Shown here in pieces: positions 28,358 through 38,016 of a stretch of DNA of 64,000 nucleotides (positions are counted from its first letter, which is position 1; each line of letters opens with the position of its first letter). Origin of the DNA: Marinicella gelatinilytica (GTDB lineage: Bacteria; Pseudomonadota; Gammaproteobacteria; Xanthomonadales; Marinicellaceae). Below the pieces are notes generated by a model. The model worked only from the letters and a program-made list of their open reading frames with translations. It searched no databases and was not told the DNA's origin. The position numbers were made by a program, and so were the translations under genes. The stretch covers positions 64,056 through 128,055 of the forward strand of contig NZ_JAPMLN010000002.1 in NCBI RefSeq assembly GCF_026410405.1, read 5' to 3'.

Positions 28358-28984
28358 ATGCAGAAAACTGAACTCACCGGAACTTTATACATTGTATCGG
28401 CGCCTTCTGGTACCGGTAAAACTTCTTTAGTCAATGCCTTAGTCCGTGACACTAATCACCTTAAACTATCCATATCACATACCACCAGGCCACCACGTTC
28501 TAAAGAAATAGATGGTTATAATTACCACTTTATCGACACCGCTAAATTTAAACAAATGCAAATGGCCGGTGTTTTTATGGAATCTGCTGAAGTATTTGGT
28601 AATCTCTATGGAACCTCTCAAGAAGCGGTACAAAAAATGCTGGATGAAGGTCACGATGTGGTACTTGAAATTGACTGGCAAGGTGCAGAACAAATCAAAA
28701 AACGCTTCCCCGAAGCCATCAGCATTTTTATCCTGCCACCCAGTATCGCCGCTTTAAAAGAACGCCTTAACGGTCGCGCACAAGACTCTGATGATATAAT
28801 TAATCACCGCATGGATAAAGCCATTAGCGAGCTTAAACACCACCACAAAGCCGATTATCTGGTGGTCAATGATGATTTTGAAGAAGCCCTGAAATCCTTA
28901 AAAGCAATTGTCAAAGCCAATCGCATGACCACCGCCAAACAAAAAATTATTAATCAGGTTTTGATTAACAGATTGATTAAATAA
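28358..28984 (+). CDS. gmk: Guanylate kinase
   Basis: A 208-residue enzyme that phosphorylates GMP to GDP. The P-loop is APSGTGKTSL (about 15-24), the GMP-binding segment is SISHTTRPPRSKEIDGYNYHF, and the DWQGAEQ loop follows. Length equals E. coli Gmk (207). A likely -10 box TATAAT lies at 28326-28331. The common downstream partner rpoZ is absent; the next gene lies on the opposite strand. Confidence 0.95.
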   Translation: MQKTELTGTLYIVSAPSGTGKTSLVNALVRDTNHLKLSISHTTRPPRSKEIDGYNYHFIDTAKFKQMQMAGVFMESAEVFGNLYGTSQEAVQKMLDEGHDVVLEIDWQGAEQIKKRFPEAISIFILPPSIAALKERLNGRAQDSDDIINHRMDKAISELKHHHKADYLVVNDDFEEALKSLKAIVKANRMTTAKQKIINQVLINRLIK

Positions 28985-29087
28985 TCAATTTGCAATTCAA
29001 CCCTTTACTTAACGTATTAACTCCATATTTGCCTATTGCACTTACAAATGGAATTCAGAAAGGATTAACAAGTCATTCGTTTCAGTT

Positions 29088-30008
29088 CTATTTAGTCAAA
29101 CAAAATTGGTAACAATCACCCACTAATTGTTGTGAATCATAATAAAGTGGCTTTTTTTCCAGCAACTGAAAGCCGTAGTCTATTAATGGTGTAAACCAAT
29201 TCTCGTTACTGACTTTTTCTGATACCTTAAGCATATCTCGACAACGTAAACGGGCAAAATCATGTTGCTCAACAAATGTTTTAATCTGTGTTTTATGTCT
29301 GGCTAATTCCGCCGTTGAACTGCTACGCACTTGAGCAATCATCTGAAGCCATTGAGTAAATAATGGCTCACCTCTGAATACCGGGTTGGGACGATGACTT
29401 TGTAAAATACTTAATACATTTTTTTTAAATTGCTGGCTGTTTAATTCTTCTTCAGCATACGATTGAAAAACACGCCATAACCCCACTTCTGCCAACCAGT
29501 CATATATCGCCTGTTCGTTTTTCATAAAACTAAATACGGCACTTTTCGGGCTGTGAGCTATAAACACCAACTGTCCGTTTGGTTTTAATGCCCGGGCTAT
29601 GGATGACGCTGATTGATTCAAATCACTGTACTCTAGCCCATATTGACTGACGATTAAATCCTGAGGTTTATCGATATTTATTTCTTCTAGCGGAGTTTGA
29701 CTGATAAAATCAATCATATCCGTTTGCGCTGGTGGATTATTTTTTAATATATAGCCAGTGTTTATTTCACTGATGTCATTAGCTGTAATGTTCAGCTGTT
29801 TACCTTCCCGCAATGCCATTTCTGCTATTAACAATGCAACCGCACCATTACCTGTACATACATCCAGTACGCTATCTCCTGATTTCAACTCAGCGACACG
29901 TTGCTGCCAAAAGTCGAAAATCTCACCATCATAATTTCCCGTAAAGTCATGAGGTAATGATGTTTGAGCACCGTTTTCCCAATAATTAGTCCAATGCTTA
30001 TGATTCAC
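29088..30008 (-). CDS. Class I SAM-dependent methyltransferase next to the radical SAM gene
   Basis: A 306-residue cytosolic protein. SAM-binding motif I is GDSVLDVCTGNGAVALLIAE (about 43-62). Motif II-like NITANDISEINTGY and a post-II strand NGQLVFIAHSP complete a Rossmann methyltransferase. The C-terminal 130 residues are helical and match no family I know. It starts 24 bases after the radical SAM stop, so the two are one transcription unit. The substrate is unknown; it may finish or protect the product of the radical enzyme. Confidence 0.8.
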   Translation of the reverse strand: MNHKHWTNYWENGAQTSLPHDFTGNYDGEIFDFWQQRVAELKSGDSVLDVCTGNGAVALLIAEMALREGKQLNITANDISEINTGYILKNNPPAQTDMIDFISQTPLEEINIDKPQDLIVSQYGLEYSDLNQSASSIARALKPNGQLVFIAHSPKSAVFSFMKNEQAIYDWLAEVGLWRVFQSYAEEELNSQQFKKNVLSILQSHRPNPVFRGEPLFTQWLQMIAQVRSSSTAELARHKTQIKTFVEQHDFARLRCRDMLKVSEKVSNENWFTPLIDYGFQLLEKKPLYYDSQQLVGDCYQFCLTK

Positions 30009-30032
30009 AATATGCTCGTTAGTCGACTGTTA

Positions 30033-32570
30033 TTATGCCTCAGCGGTTTCTTTTTCATACACAAATTCAGAAGAAGATTTGGGTCTTGAAACCGGAGAAT
30101 GTAGTTCCCAAAAGTATTGGTGTGAATCATATTGTAAATAGTCCATATCAATACTAACCATATTGTTCGGGTCTGACACCTGAAAATTAGCCGCTGGATA
30201 AGCTGTTAATGGCGGGCATTTCGTTTCAGAATGTTGTCTTCTGGCACTAAAATAAGCTGTAAAGTCATGAGCCAGTTTAATTGTAACTGGATAATCCAGG
30301 GTATCATCCGGCATGCAATATTGTGAAACTGTTAAGACAGTCTTCAGGCCACTATCCAGAACAATATCATAATGTTCGTTAATGTATTGACCGATTTGCT
30401 GATAAAAACGATACCAGCCACCGGGCATGCTTTTGTCTGTGATAAAAAAACGAACTGCCCAGGTGATTTGTTGATATTTCGACGGATTATGGTTAACAAA
30501 TTTAAGTAAATCACCCATAAAATCAACTGCCTGAATATTATGTTCCCATTGCAAATAGCGAATTACATAGCGTAAAAGCCCGTAACCGTCCGCAACTGTA
30601 TACATATGATACATGGCTTTCATCCATTTAAGATCCTCTTCAGTGTATGAGAAACTGGCAATCAGAAAATCATTTTCATCGGTTTTTATTTGGTATTTCT
30701 CCAAGTACTCAGGATCTGCCATCGGGCTGTTGGGCAATAATTGGGTCGGGTAGGCTTTAATGGACACGTCCATGTCGATATATTTCTGTAGATCTTTATT
30801 AAACCCTGCGATCGTTATACCCGGTAAACCCATCATTAAATCAGTTGAGAGCGGTAAACGTAAATCATAAAATACTTTGGTCAGTTCATCGTATTTTTCA
30901 GTTTTGATGTTTTTTCGATTAATCACCTCAAGTGTTTTTTCATCTGTCGTTTGAATTGAAATAATACCCTGACTGATAATTCCACCTGCATTAAATACTT
31001 TAATTATTTCTACCAGTCGCCATGTTGAGTTCTTCGTATAGTTAACAACAACTTCCTCGGGGAAACCGGTTCTCTTTTTCGTTTCAACAATGTATTGCGC
31101 CAATTCAATATCGCGGTCATATAAGCCGTAGTTAGCATCCGCTATCCATAAAACACGAATTTGGTTTGATGCTATCCAGTCTATTTCATCTTTAACACGT
31201 TGCAAATCAAATTTTCGCACTTTTTGATTTGTGGCTGAGCCCCAATCACAAAAAGTACAACCAAATGGGCAACCGCGATTAGATTCAATAATGGCTGCTT
31301 CCACATCAACACCGTAGCCATCAAAACATCCGGTTAAATAAGGTGATGGAACTGAATCTGGTGTCGCTGTTCGACTTCGTTTGGGTGTTCTATGGAGTGT
31401 GCTATTGTCATTCTTGTTACGAAATGTGATGCCATGTACCAGTTCTAATCCTGCTTGTATTTGAGGTTGACCATTAGCGTCTGATTTAATATTGCTCAGG
31501 ATTTCATTAATAGAAATTTCACCTTCACCATGTACAGAAATATCAACGCTGAGATTTTTGCTCATAAAGTCCTGGCTGGCTTGAGGATATTCCGGTGTAC
31601 TCGGCCCGCCGTGTATGGTTATATTGGATGGATTATGCTTTTTTATAGCATTACAAATAACCATATTAACATCCAGTGACCACATATAATTTGAAAACAA
31701 CCAGATACCTGTACCAAATTTTTTATAGGGCCCGTTAAATAAATCTTTGGGTTCTAAAAAATTAATTGGTACTAATTGATATTTATTGAGCAATTCACCA
31801 TCGTTAAAATTCTTAATAGAACTAAACAAAACCCCTAAAGCTAAAGGGTAGTGATTTTTCATATGCGGTACAAAATAAATGGGTAACCGATTGTCATCCG
31901 GTTCGATATTTTGCCACCATTTGCTTTGATCGATTTGTTGAAGTTGTTCAGTATCAGTACATGAACAATCTTTCTTTTCCGGTAACCCGGAAACATCTAT
32001 GAGTACACCGGTTTCAAAGAAACGAGTAAGCGTGTCTGTAATTAATTTTTGATTAAACTTTTCTGAGCATTTTTCTTTCAATCTCTGTATATTTTGGGTC
32101 TCAAGAAACTGGCTTAATATGATGAGTTGTTGGTAATTGCATGTAATATATTGGTTGAGCGGTGATGACCAAAAACACCAATCTGATTCATTTCGAAAAA
32201 ATGACAAATGTTTAGATGTCGTTAGTTTTGCGGGTAAATTAAAAGATGAGATATTAGTTTGATTCAATGCCATTGTGTTATCGACAGAAATAGTACGACA
32301 CTGATCAATCAGGATATTTCCTGACTTTAACTGCTGTAATCTGGATTGTATTTGCGATTCATTAATGCCTTTTGCCAACCGTTGAACCCATTTGTCATGA
32401 GCGATCGATTGAAATCCATTTAAATTGAATGCATTCTCTTTTAGTAATTCAAAAACAATTAGATCCAAGGTATGTAAATACATCGCCGAACCTTGCCCAT
32501 CTATTTGGCTGGCTATTAATCTATTGTCTCTGAAAATAAGTTGAAAACGGTTATTAAATTGCAATGACAA
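30033..32570 (-). CDS. B12-binding-type radical SAM protein with duplicated N-terminal domain
   Basis: An 845-residue protein. Residues 1-95 and 118-195 look like two related winged-helix units, each ending alike (QSRLQQLKSGNILID; LTRFFETGVLID). Residues 230-355 form a Rossmann-like, cobalamin-binding-type domain (FGTGIWLFSNYMWSLDVNMVICNAI, ITIHGGPSTPEYP, VHGEGE) without a visible DxHxxG motif, so any cobalamin would bind base-off. The radical SAM core follows with Cys434, Cys438 and Cys441 (CPFGCTFCDWG), then WIADANYGLYDRD and LMMGLPGIT. This CDWG type is found in B12-dependent radical SAM families, several of which methylate or rearrange peptides or natural products. The substrate is unknown. 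Confidence 0.83.
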   Translation of the reverse strand: MSLQFNNRFQLIFRDNRLIASQIDGQGSAMYLHTLDLIVFELLKENAFNLNGFQSIAHDKWVQRLAKGINESQIQSRLQQLKSGNILIDQCRTISVDNTMALNQTNISSFNLPAKLTTSKHLSFFRNESDWCFWSSPLNQYITCNYQQLIILSQFLETQNIQRLKEKCSEKFNQKLITDTLTRFFETGVLIDVSGLPEKKDCSCTDTEQLQQIDQSKWWQNIEPDDNRLPIYFVPHMKNHYPLALGVLFSSIKNFNDGELLNKYQLVPINFLEPKDLFNGPYKKFGTGIWLFSNYMWSLDVNMVICNAIKKHNPSNITIHGGPSTPEYPQASQDFMSKNLSVDISVHGEGEISINEILSNIKSDANGQPQIQAGLELVHGITFRNKNDNSTLHRTPKRSRTATPDSVPSPYLTGCFDGYGVDVEAAIIESNRGCPFGCTFCDWGSATNQKVRKFDLQRVKDEIDWIASNQIRVLWIADANYGLYDRDIELAQYIVETKKRTGFPEEVVVNYTKNSTWRLVEIIKVFNAGGIISQGIISIQTTDEKTLEVINRKNIKTEKYDELTKVFYDLRLPLSTDLMMGLPGITIAGFNKDLQKYIDMDVSIKAYPTQLLPNSPMADPEYLEKYQIKTDENDFLIASFSYTEEDLKWMKAMYHMYTVADGYGLLRYVIRYLQWEHNIQAVDFMGDLLKFVNHNPSKYQQITWAVRFFITDKSMPGGWYRFYQQIGQYINEHYDIVLDSGLKTVLTVSQYCMPDDTLDYPVTIKLAHDFTAYFSARRQHSETKCPPLTAYPAANFQVSDPNNMVSIDMDYLQYDSHQYFWELHSPVSRPKSSSEFVYEKETAEA

Positions 32571-32653
32571 AACCTGAATATAAAAGAATGATTAGTATTC
32601 TAACACAGCAAATTTCAATTTATTAATTACATACAGTCGGTTGAAATACAAAC

Positions 32654-32684
32654 AAAAAAAGGGCGCAACATGTGCGCCCTTTTT
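32654..32684 (-). terminator. Terminator of the TonB receptor gene
   Basis: A perfect 11-bp stem (AAAAGGGCGCA / TGCGCCCTTTT, 32657-32684) with a 5-base loop precedes a T-run on the minus strand. It lies 22 bases after the receptor stop and separates it from the radical SAM gene. It is symmetric enough to act on both strands. Confidence 0.85.
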
Positions 32685-32705
32685 AGCATTACACTTAGCT
32701 TTCGA

Positions 32706-35324
32706 TTAGAAAGTTTGGGTGTATCTGGCATATGTAACACGACCGTATCCGTTATACAGATTGAAGTCGTAATCACGTGCGTCTTGAAAACCCTGATCGA
32801 TGGGTGGGAATTTTTCACCGGCGTTACGTACACCAATGGTAAATTTACCGTCCCAAGGCGCAAAGTAGTTCAATTGAACATCATGCGTTACCCAAGTACC
32901 CACTGGAGCCCAATCATCATCACCATTTTGGTCTCCAATCATGTTGATATTGTAACCTATACTGAAATCACCATAAGCATACTGGGTCATTAATTGTGCA
33001 CGCTGCTCAGGTAGACCCGGGGTTTTAACCAAATCATCAGATAAGGTACCGTCAATTAAACTAACTTTCTGATCTAACATGTGACTAACTTGTAGATTAT
33101 GGGAAATCGAGCCACCCAATAAGTCATAGTTAAATCTGAAATTAAAGTCTAAGCCTGAAACTTGGTAAACACCTTGGTTAGCAAAACCACGAACACATTG
33201 AGTGATTAAACCTTGTGAATCACGCTCACAGCCTAAACCGACAGGTGCGCGATCTGGGTAGTTAACTAAATCCTGACTTGAAAAAGATCGAATACGATCC
33301 TCAATTTCGATGTCATAGTAATCAACAGACATATTAAACCAATCAACCGGCTCATAAGCTAAACCGACTGCGAATTGATCAGAGGTCTCAGCAGTTAAGT
33401 TTTGGTTAGCAACGACCAAGGCATTAATCTGACAAGGTTCATCAGGATCGCCAATTTGAACAGTACAAGTGGCCGCATCACGAACCGAATCAGCTGAGAA
33501 AGCTGGTTTAGATGTTAATATATCTAAAGTTGGTGCACGGAAACCCTGACCGTATGAAGCACGCACAGTCAATGTATCCAATGGCTGCCATCTTAGTGAG
33601 GCTTTAGGTGAGAACTCTGAACCAAAGTCAGAATAGTCATCGTAACGACCGGCTAAGTTCAATTCTAAGTTATCCAAAACTGGGAACAATACTTCGGCAA
33701 ACAGTGAAGTCACATCACGGTTACCACCAGCACTGTTACCGGCTGAACCACCAATTAATCCGGCTTCAGATAATGGGTCATATTGATCCAAGTACTTTTC
33801 TTCACGATACTCAGCACCAATAACCATTGACGCAGGGCCATTGGCCATATCAAAGATATCAAATGCAACGTTACCGAAGATTTCACTTTGGTCATATTTT
33901 GATTCACGGAAAATAGTGATTCTCATCTCATTAAGAGCCGCCTGGCTTTGAGGGCTGAACGGATCCCATAACTGGTACTCACCAGATTCAATCAATCTCA
34001 GAGCAGCAGGTTTGTAAAGGTAATTTCTACCGGTATCAGTACGAACGTTGTTGGTATTTCTAATACCAAACTCAACTTCGGCATTACCAATTGTACCCAA
34101 AGTGCCAAGAACAACATCAGTTAACGACGTTCCAACTGTACTGTCACGAGGACCTACCGCATCAAAACGATGCCACCAATCCACTGGCTGAGGAGCCAAA
34201 CCCAAGTCCGGGTTATAAAGTGGGCTGTTAGGGTTGGTAGGATTGTTAGGACTGGTTGGTGTTATTGATTCGAAAATCGGATTTAAAGGGTTGTTTAAAT
34301 AACGACCTTCAGGAACCGGCGCATAACGTCCAAATGATTCTGTTTTCGCATAAGAAGCATCCGCATACAATTCCCAATCGTCATTGATTTCATAAGACGA
34401 ACGGGTGAATAAAGATCTGTTGCTAATAGAGGCTTCATCGGCACTGACTGTGGTGAAGTCATAACGACATAAGCCACCACCCGCTGTGAAAAATCCGGTA
34501 CCTTCAAAATTACAAGCATCTTCATTAACAGGAAGGAAACTAAATGTCAATTCACCGGTATCAGGATCAACGAGTGAAAAGTTATTACCAAATAAAGAAG
34601 CACCTGTGCCAGCACTCCAGGGTAAATCACGTGCAAAAATAATTTCACGGTCATTCCAGGACATACCAACTGTGATGTTAGAACGATCACCGGCAGCACC
34701 AAACAAAATGGAACCCATTTCACTGTCACCACCGTTTTCAGGAATAGAAACTTCTTCGCCGCCGATCATAATTTCAGCGCCTTCATAGTCGTCTCGTGTG
34801 ATAATGTTAACAACACCACCAATAGCGTCAGAACCATAAACAGCAGACGCACCGTCTGATAAGACTTCGATACGCTCAACAGCACCCATAGGAATGGTAT
34901 TCAAGTCCTGAGTCGATCCTGTACCAGGTGCTTTAGCCATTCTACGGCCGTCGATTAAGACCAATGTACGAGAAGCACCGATACCGCGCAAGTTCAAGGA
35001 AGCTTCAGCCTGAGCTGAGCTACCAGAGGCAGGTCGCAACGAACCGGCACTGTTAAAGGTCATATTTCTTAAGAAGTCAGCCGCTGTAGATTCGCCGCTT
35101 AATTCAATTTGTTCACGCGTGATGACGGTAACCGGCAAAGCGCCTTCTACGTCAGAACGTTTAATACGTGAACCTGTTACAGTAATTTTGCCTTGCTCTT
35201 CAACGCCTTGATCTTCGTCATTGTCCTGTGCTAAAGCAACAGTACCTAAAGCGGAAGAAGCGACAAAACCTGTCATTAATGCTTTATACACAGCATTAGT
35301 AATAGGATTACGTTTCATTTTCAT
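32706..35324 (-). CDS. TonB-dependent outer-membrane receptor
   Basis: An 872-residue receptor. A long signal region (to about residue 33) is followed by GKITVTGSRIKRSDVEGALPVTVITREQIE, a TonB box and plug start. The plug contains LNLRGIGASRTLVLIDGRRM and the SDGASAVYGSDAIGGVVNIIT pattern. The 22-stranded barrel follows and ends in aromatic F (YARYTQTF). This is the large substrate-unknown class common in marine gammaproteobacteria and xanthomonads, used for peptides, oligosaccharides or metal complexes. The 5' region is rich in palindromes and it has its own terminator. Confidence 0.92.
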   Translation of the reverse strand: MKMKRNPITNAVYKALMTGFVASSALGTVALAQDNDEDQGVEEQGKITVTGSRIKRSDVEGALPVTVITREQIELSGESTAADFLRNMTFNSAGSLRPASGSSAQAEASLNLRGIGASRTLVLIDGRRMAKAPGTGSTQDLNTIPMGAVERIEVLSDGASAVYGSDAIGGVVNIITRDDYEGAEIMIGGEEVSIPENGGDSEMGSILFGAAGDRSNITVGMSWNDREIIFARDLPWSAGTGASLFGNNFSLVDPDTGELTFSFLPVNEDACNFEGTGFFTAGGGLCRYDFTTVSADEASISNRSLFTRSSYEINDDWELYADASYAKTESFGRYAPVPEGRYLNNPLNPIFESITPTSPNNPTNPNSPLYNPDLGLAPQPVDWWHRFDAVGPRDSTVGTSLTDVVLGTLGTIGNAEVEFGIRNTNNVRTDTGRNYLYKPAALRLIESGEYQLWDPFSPQSQAALNEMRITIFRESKYDQSEIFGNVAFDIFDMANGPASMVIGAEYREEKYLDQYDPLSEAGLIGGSAGNSAGGNRDVTSLFAEVLFPVLDNLELNLAGRYDDYSDFGSEFSPKASLRWQPLDTLTVRASYGQGFRAPTLDILTSKPAFSADSVRDAATCTVQIGDPDEPCQINALVVANQNLTAETSDQFAVGLAYEPVDWFNMSVDYYDIEIEDRIRSFSSQDLVNYPDRAPVGLGCERDSQGLITQCVRGFANQGVYQVSGLDFNFRFNYDLLGGSISHNLQVSHMLDQKVSLIDGTLSDDLVKTPGLPEQRAQLMTQYAYGDFSIGYNINMIGDQNGDDDWAPVGTWVTHDVQLNYFAPWDGKFTIGVRNAGEKFPPIDQGFQDARDYDFNLYNGYGRVTYARYTQTF

Positions 35325-35809
35325 CTAATTGTTCTCCAAATAGTTATCCATGAGTTAACTCAAAAAAATTGCATCTATATAGATTCCCTACGTTGCACAT
35401 ACTAACACTTTAATTTTGTAAAAAAAAGACACATTTTATCTTTTTTTACAAAATCTTAACAAAAGTATGACGCATAAATAAGGTCCACTATATGGTCATC
35501 AGTACCTTTGAGCACTAATTCTTGACTATTTTCGTGTTAACTTTTCATAAAGTCAAAGCATTTATTTCTTATCTCATAAAAATGAATGCTTTAGGTTGGT
35601 TTTTTCGTACCCTTTAAGCACATGTACATTTAAATCAATTTACCCGCATTTAAACGTGACCAGTGTCACACTATTAATTATCCTTGCTTCATGCTTGCAG
35701 AACTATTATTGATAAAAACAATACCCTTTTATTTTTTTTTCGGACAGGTAACTAATTATGCTTAAATGTCTCGATTAAACCATTTAATTTATTCTCCTTG
35801 TAACCTGAC
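35325..35809. promoter_or_regulatory. Palindrome-rich control region between the TonB receptor and rarD
   Basis: No gene is visible. It contains the perfect palindrome TGAGTTAACTCA (35351-35362) just before the receptor start, a perfect 14-bp inverted repeat ATTTTGTAAAAAAA / TTTTTTTACAAAAT (35413-35426 and 35441-35454), an AAAGCATT / AATGCTTT stem (35555-35592), and a CRP/FNR-like half-site pair GTGA-N6-TCAC at 35656-35669. The last lies about 140 bases before rarD and 330 before the receptor. Confidence 0.5.
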
Positions 35810-36718
35810 ATGACTGACCAGCAAAAAGGCTTTGCCGCCGCCATATTTTGTTTTACCTTTTGGGGCTTCGTGCCGATATTTTTTAAATATATTCAACATG
35901 TGCCGGCGCTGACCATTATTGCCCATCGGGTGGTCTGGGGCGGTTTGTTTTTATTGTTGTTTCTGGCGATTCGTGAACACCGCTTATGGCAGGTTTTGAA
36001 ATTGTCGCGCCAACAAATGCTGGGCTTGTTGCTCAGTGGCGCATTGGTGGTTGGCAACTGGTTAATTTTTGTTTGGGCGGTGACCCATGATCAAATTCTG
36101 GCCACTTCCTTGGGTTATTTTATTAATCCTCTGGTGAATGTCTTTTTGGGCTTGTTGTTCTTAGGTGAGCGGCTAAACAAATGGCAAACCATGAGTTTAA
36201 TTTTAGCTTGTGCTTCGACGATATTTTTAGGCATTTATTTAGGCCAGGCACCTTGGATTTCTTTGGCGTTGGCTTTGAGCTTTGGTTTTTATGGCTTGGT
36301 CAGAAAACAATTGGATGTGAGGCCGTTAATCGGCCTATTCTGGGAGACCGCGATTTGGGCGTTGCCCTCACTTGTTTATCTACTGGTGGCGCATCAAAAT
36401 TTGGATCATTCTTTTAGCAACTCGACCTGGCTGTTTTTGGTTTTAGCCGGTTTAGTCACTGTCTTGCCTTTAATTGGCTTTAACTATGCCGCTAAAAAGC
36501 TGACCTTGGTGATTATCGGCTTTATGCAATATATTGCACCCAGCATTAGTTTCCTGATTGCCGTACTGTTATATGGTGAGGATTTTACTTTTGGCCACCG
36601 CATTGCTTTTACCGGGATTTGGTTGGCTTTAATTCTTATCAGTTGGCGACCCTTGTATCAGTTTATACAACAACGTTCTAGAACACGAGCACTGGCAAAG
36701 CGTCACCATATTCAATAG
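35810..36718 (+). CDS. rarD: EamA family transporter RarD
   Basis: A 302-residue membrane protein with ten predicted helices in two EamA halves. The N-terminus (KGFAAAIFCFTFWGFVPIFFKYIQHVPALTIIAHRVVW, in part) and SLGYFINPLVNVFLGLLFLGERL are diagnostic for RarD. The name comes from chloramphenicol-sensitive phenotypes, but the substrate is not known. The next gene is 41 bases downstream on the same strand. Confidence 0.92.
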   Translation: MTDQQKGFAAAIFCFTFWGFVPIFFKYIQHVPALTIIAHRVVWGGLFLLLFLAIREHRLWQVLKLSRQQMLGLLLSGALVVGNWLIFVWAVTHDQILATSLGYFINPLVNVFLGLLFLGERLNKWQTMSLILACASTIFLGIYLGQAPWISLALALSFGFYGLVRKQLDVRPLIGLFWETAIWALPSLVYLLVAHQNLDHSFSNSTWLFLVLAGLVTVLPLIGFNYAAKKLTLVIIGFMQYIAPSISFLIAVLLYGEDFTFGHRIAFTGIWLALILISWRPLYQFIQQRSRTRALAKRHHIQ

Positions 36719-36759
36719 AATAGCCTTTTAGTAAAACGGTCATACTTTAAGGAGTTACC

Positions 36760-37995
36760 ATGTCTGAACAACGTAAAAAAGTCACTTTTCAAGGCAGCCA
36801 GGGTGAGCTGGTGGGCTTACTATCAACACCTGAAAACCCCAAAGCCTATGTTTTGTTTGCCCATTGCTTCACCTGTGGCAAAGACGTCAAAGCCGCCTCT
36901 TATATTTCTCGCGCTCTGGCAAAATTAGGTTTTGCTGTATTGCGTTTTGATTTCACAGGCTTAGGTGGCTCTGACGGTGATTTTGCCAACACCAATTTCA
37001 GCTCCAATGTGGAGGATCTGATTGCGGCCGCTAATTTTTTACGGGATGAATATCAGGCACCACAAGTGGTGATTGGCCATTCTTTTGGCGGCACCGCGGT
37101 GTTGAGTGCCGCTGAGCATTTACCGGAAGCCGAAGCGTTGGTCACCATTGCCGCGCCCGCGGAAGCCGATCACATTGCGCATTTAATTGAAAACAAAATC
37201 CCCGAGATTGAAGCTCAGGGTTCAGCTCAGGTTAAAATCAGTGGTCGGCCTTTTAATATTAAAAAGCAATTTATCGAAGACTGGCAAAAACATGGTACCG
37301 AACATATTGGTCGACTTAAAAAAGCCTTACTGGTGATGCACTCACCCACTGATACGGTGGTATCGATTGATGAAGCGGGTAAAATTTTTACCGCCGCCAT
37401 GCACCCGAAAAGTTTCTTTAGCTTAGATGGTGCCGATCATTTATTATCGAGACTTGAAGATGCTGAATATGCAGCCGGTATCATCAGTGGTTTTGTGGCT
37501 AAATTTATCGGAGAAACAGCCGCTAAACCCAAACCGACCACTGCTGAGCAAGGCAACAGTGACTTATCGTCGGGTCAGGTTGAGGTTCGGGAAGACAATC
37601 ACAAATTCACCTGCCGGGTGTCCACTGACAGCCACAGTTGGTTGGCGGATGAGCCGAAAAAAGTCGGCGGTGATGACCGCGGCCCGGATCCTTATGCGCA
37701 TTTATTGGCAGCTTTGGGCGCTTGTACCGTGATGACCATGCGTATGTATGCCAATCGAAAAAAATGGCCGCTTGAAGACAGTATCGTGACCTTACAGCAC
37801 AGCCGTGAGCATGCCGAAGACTGTAAAGATTGTGATAACAAAACCGCTCAAATCGATGTCATTAAGCGGCAGATTAAAATCATCGGCGATGAATTAGATG
37901 ACGAGCAACGTGCGCGACTGATGGAAATCGCCGATCGTTGCCCGGTGCACCGGACATTGCATAATAAAATTGATATTCGATCTGAGGCGGTTTAG
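36760..37995 (+). CDS. Alpha/beta hydrolase fused to OsmC-like domain
   Basis: A 411-residue two-domain protein. Residues 1-250 are an alpha/beta hydrolase with nucleophile motif GHSFGGT (about 108-114) and a C-terminal Asp-His region (SPTDTVVS, GADHLL). Residues 270-411 are an OsmC/Ohr domain with GACTVMTMRMYANRK (reactive Cys) and DRCPVHRTL (second Cys). This fusion is a recognised family; it may clear organic peroxides or thioesters. AAGGAG precedes the start by 7 bases. Confidence 0.92.
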   Translation: MSEQRKKVTFQGSQGELVGLLSTPENPKAYVLFAHCFTCGKDVKAASYISRALAKLGFAVLRFDFTGLGGSDGDFANTNFSSNVEDLIAAANFLRDEYQAPQVVIGHSFGGTAVLSAAEHLPEAEALVTIAAPAEADHIAHLIENKIPEIEAQGSAQVKISGRPFNIKKQFIEDWQKHGTEHIGRLKKALLVMHSPTDTVVSIDEAGKIFTAAMHPKSFFSLDGADHLLSRLEDAEYAAGIISGFVAKFIGETAAKPKPTTAEQGNSDLSSGQVEVREDNHKFTCRVSTDSHSWLADEPKKVGGDDRGPDPYAHLLAALGACTVMTMRMYANRKKWPLEDSIVTLQHSREHAEDCKDCDNKTAQIDVIKRQIKIIGDELDDEQRARLMEIADRCPVHRTLHNKIDIRSEAV

Positions 37996-38016
37996 ATAGA
38001 TAAGTCTTAATTACGA

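Noticed and set aside
32706-35324. Treating the TonB receptor as part of the radical SAM operon
   Set aside because: A strong terminator at 32654-32684 separates them, so a shared function is only a possibility.
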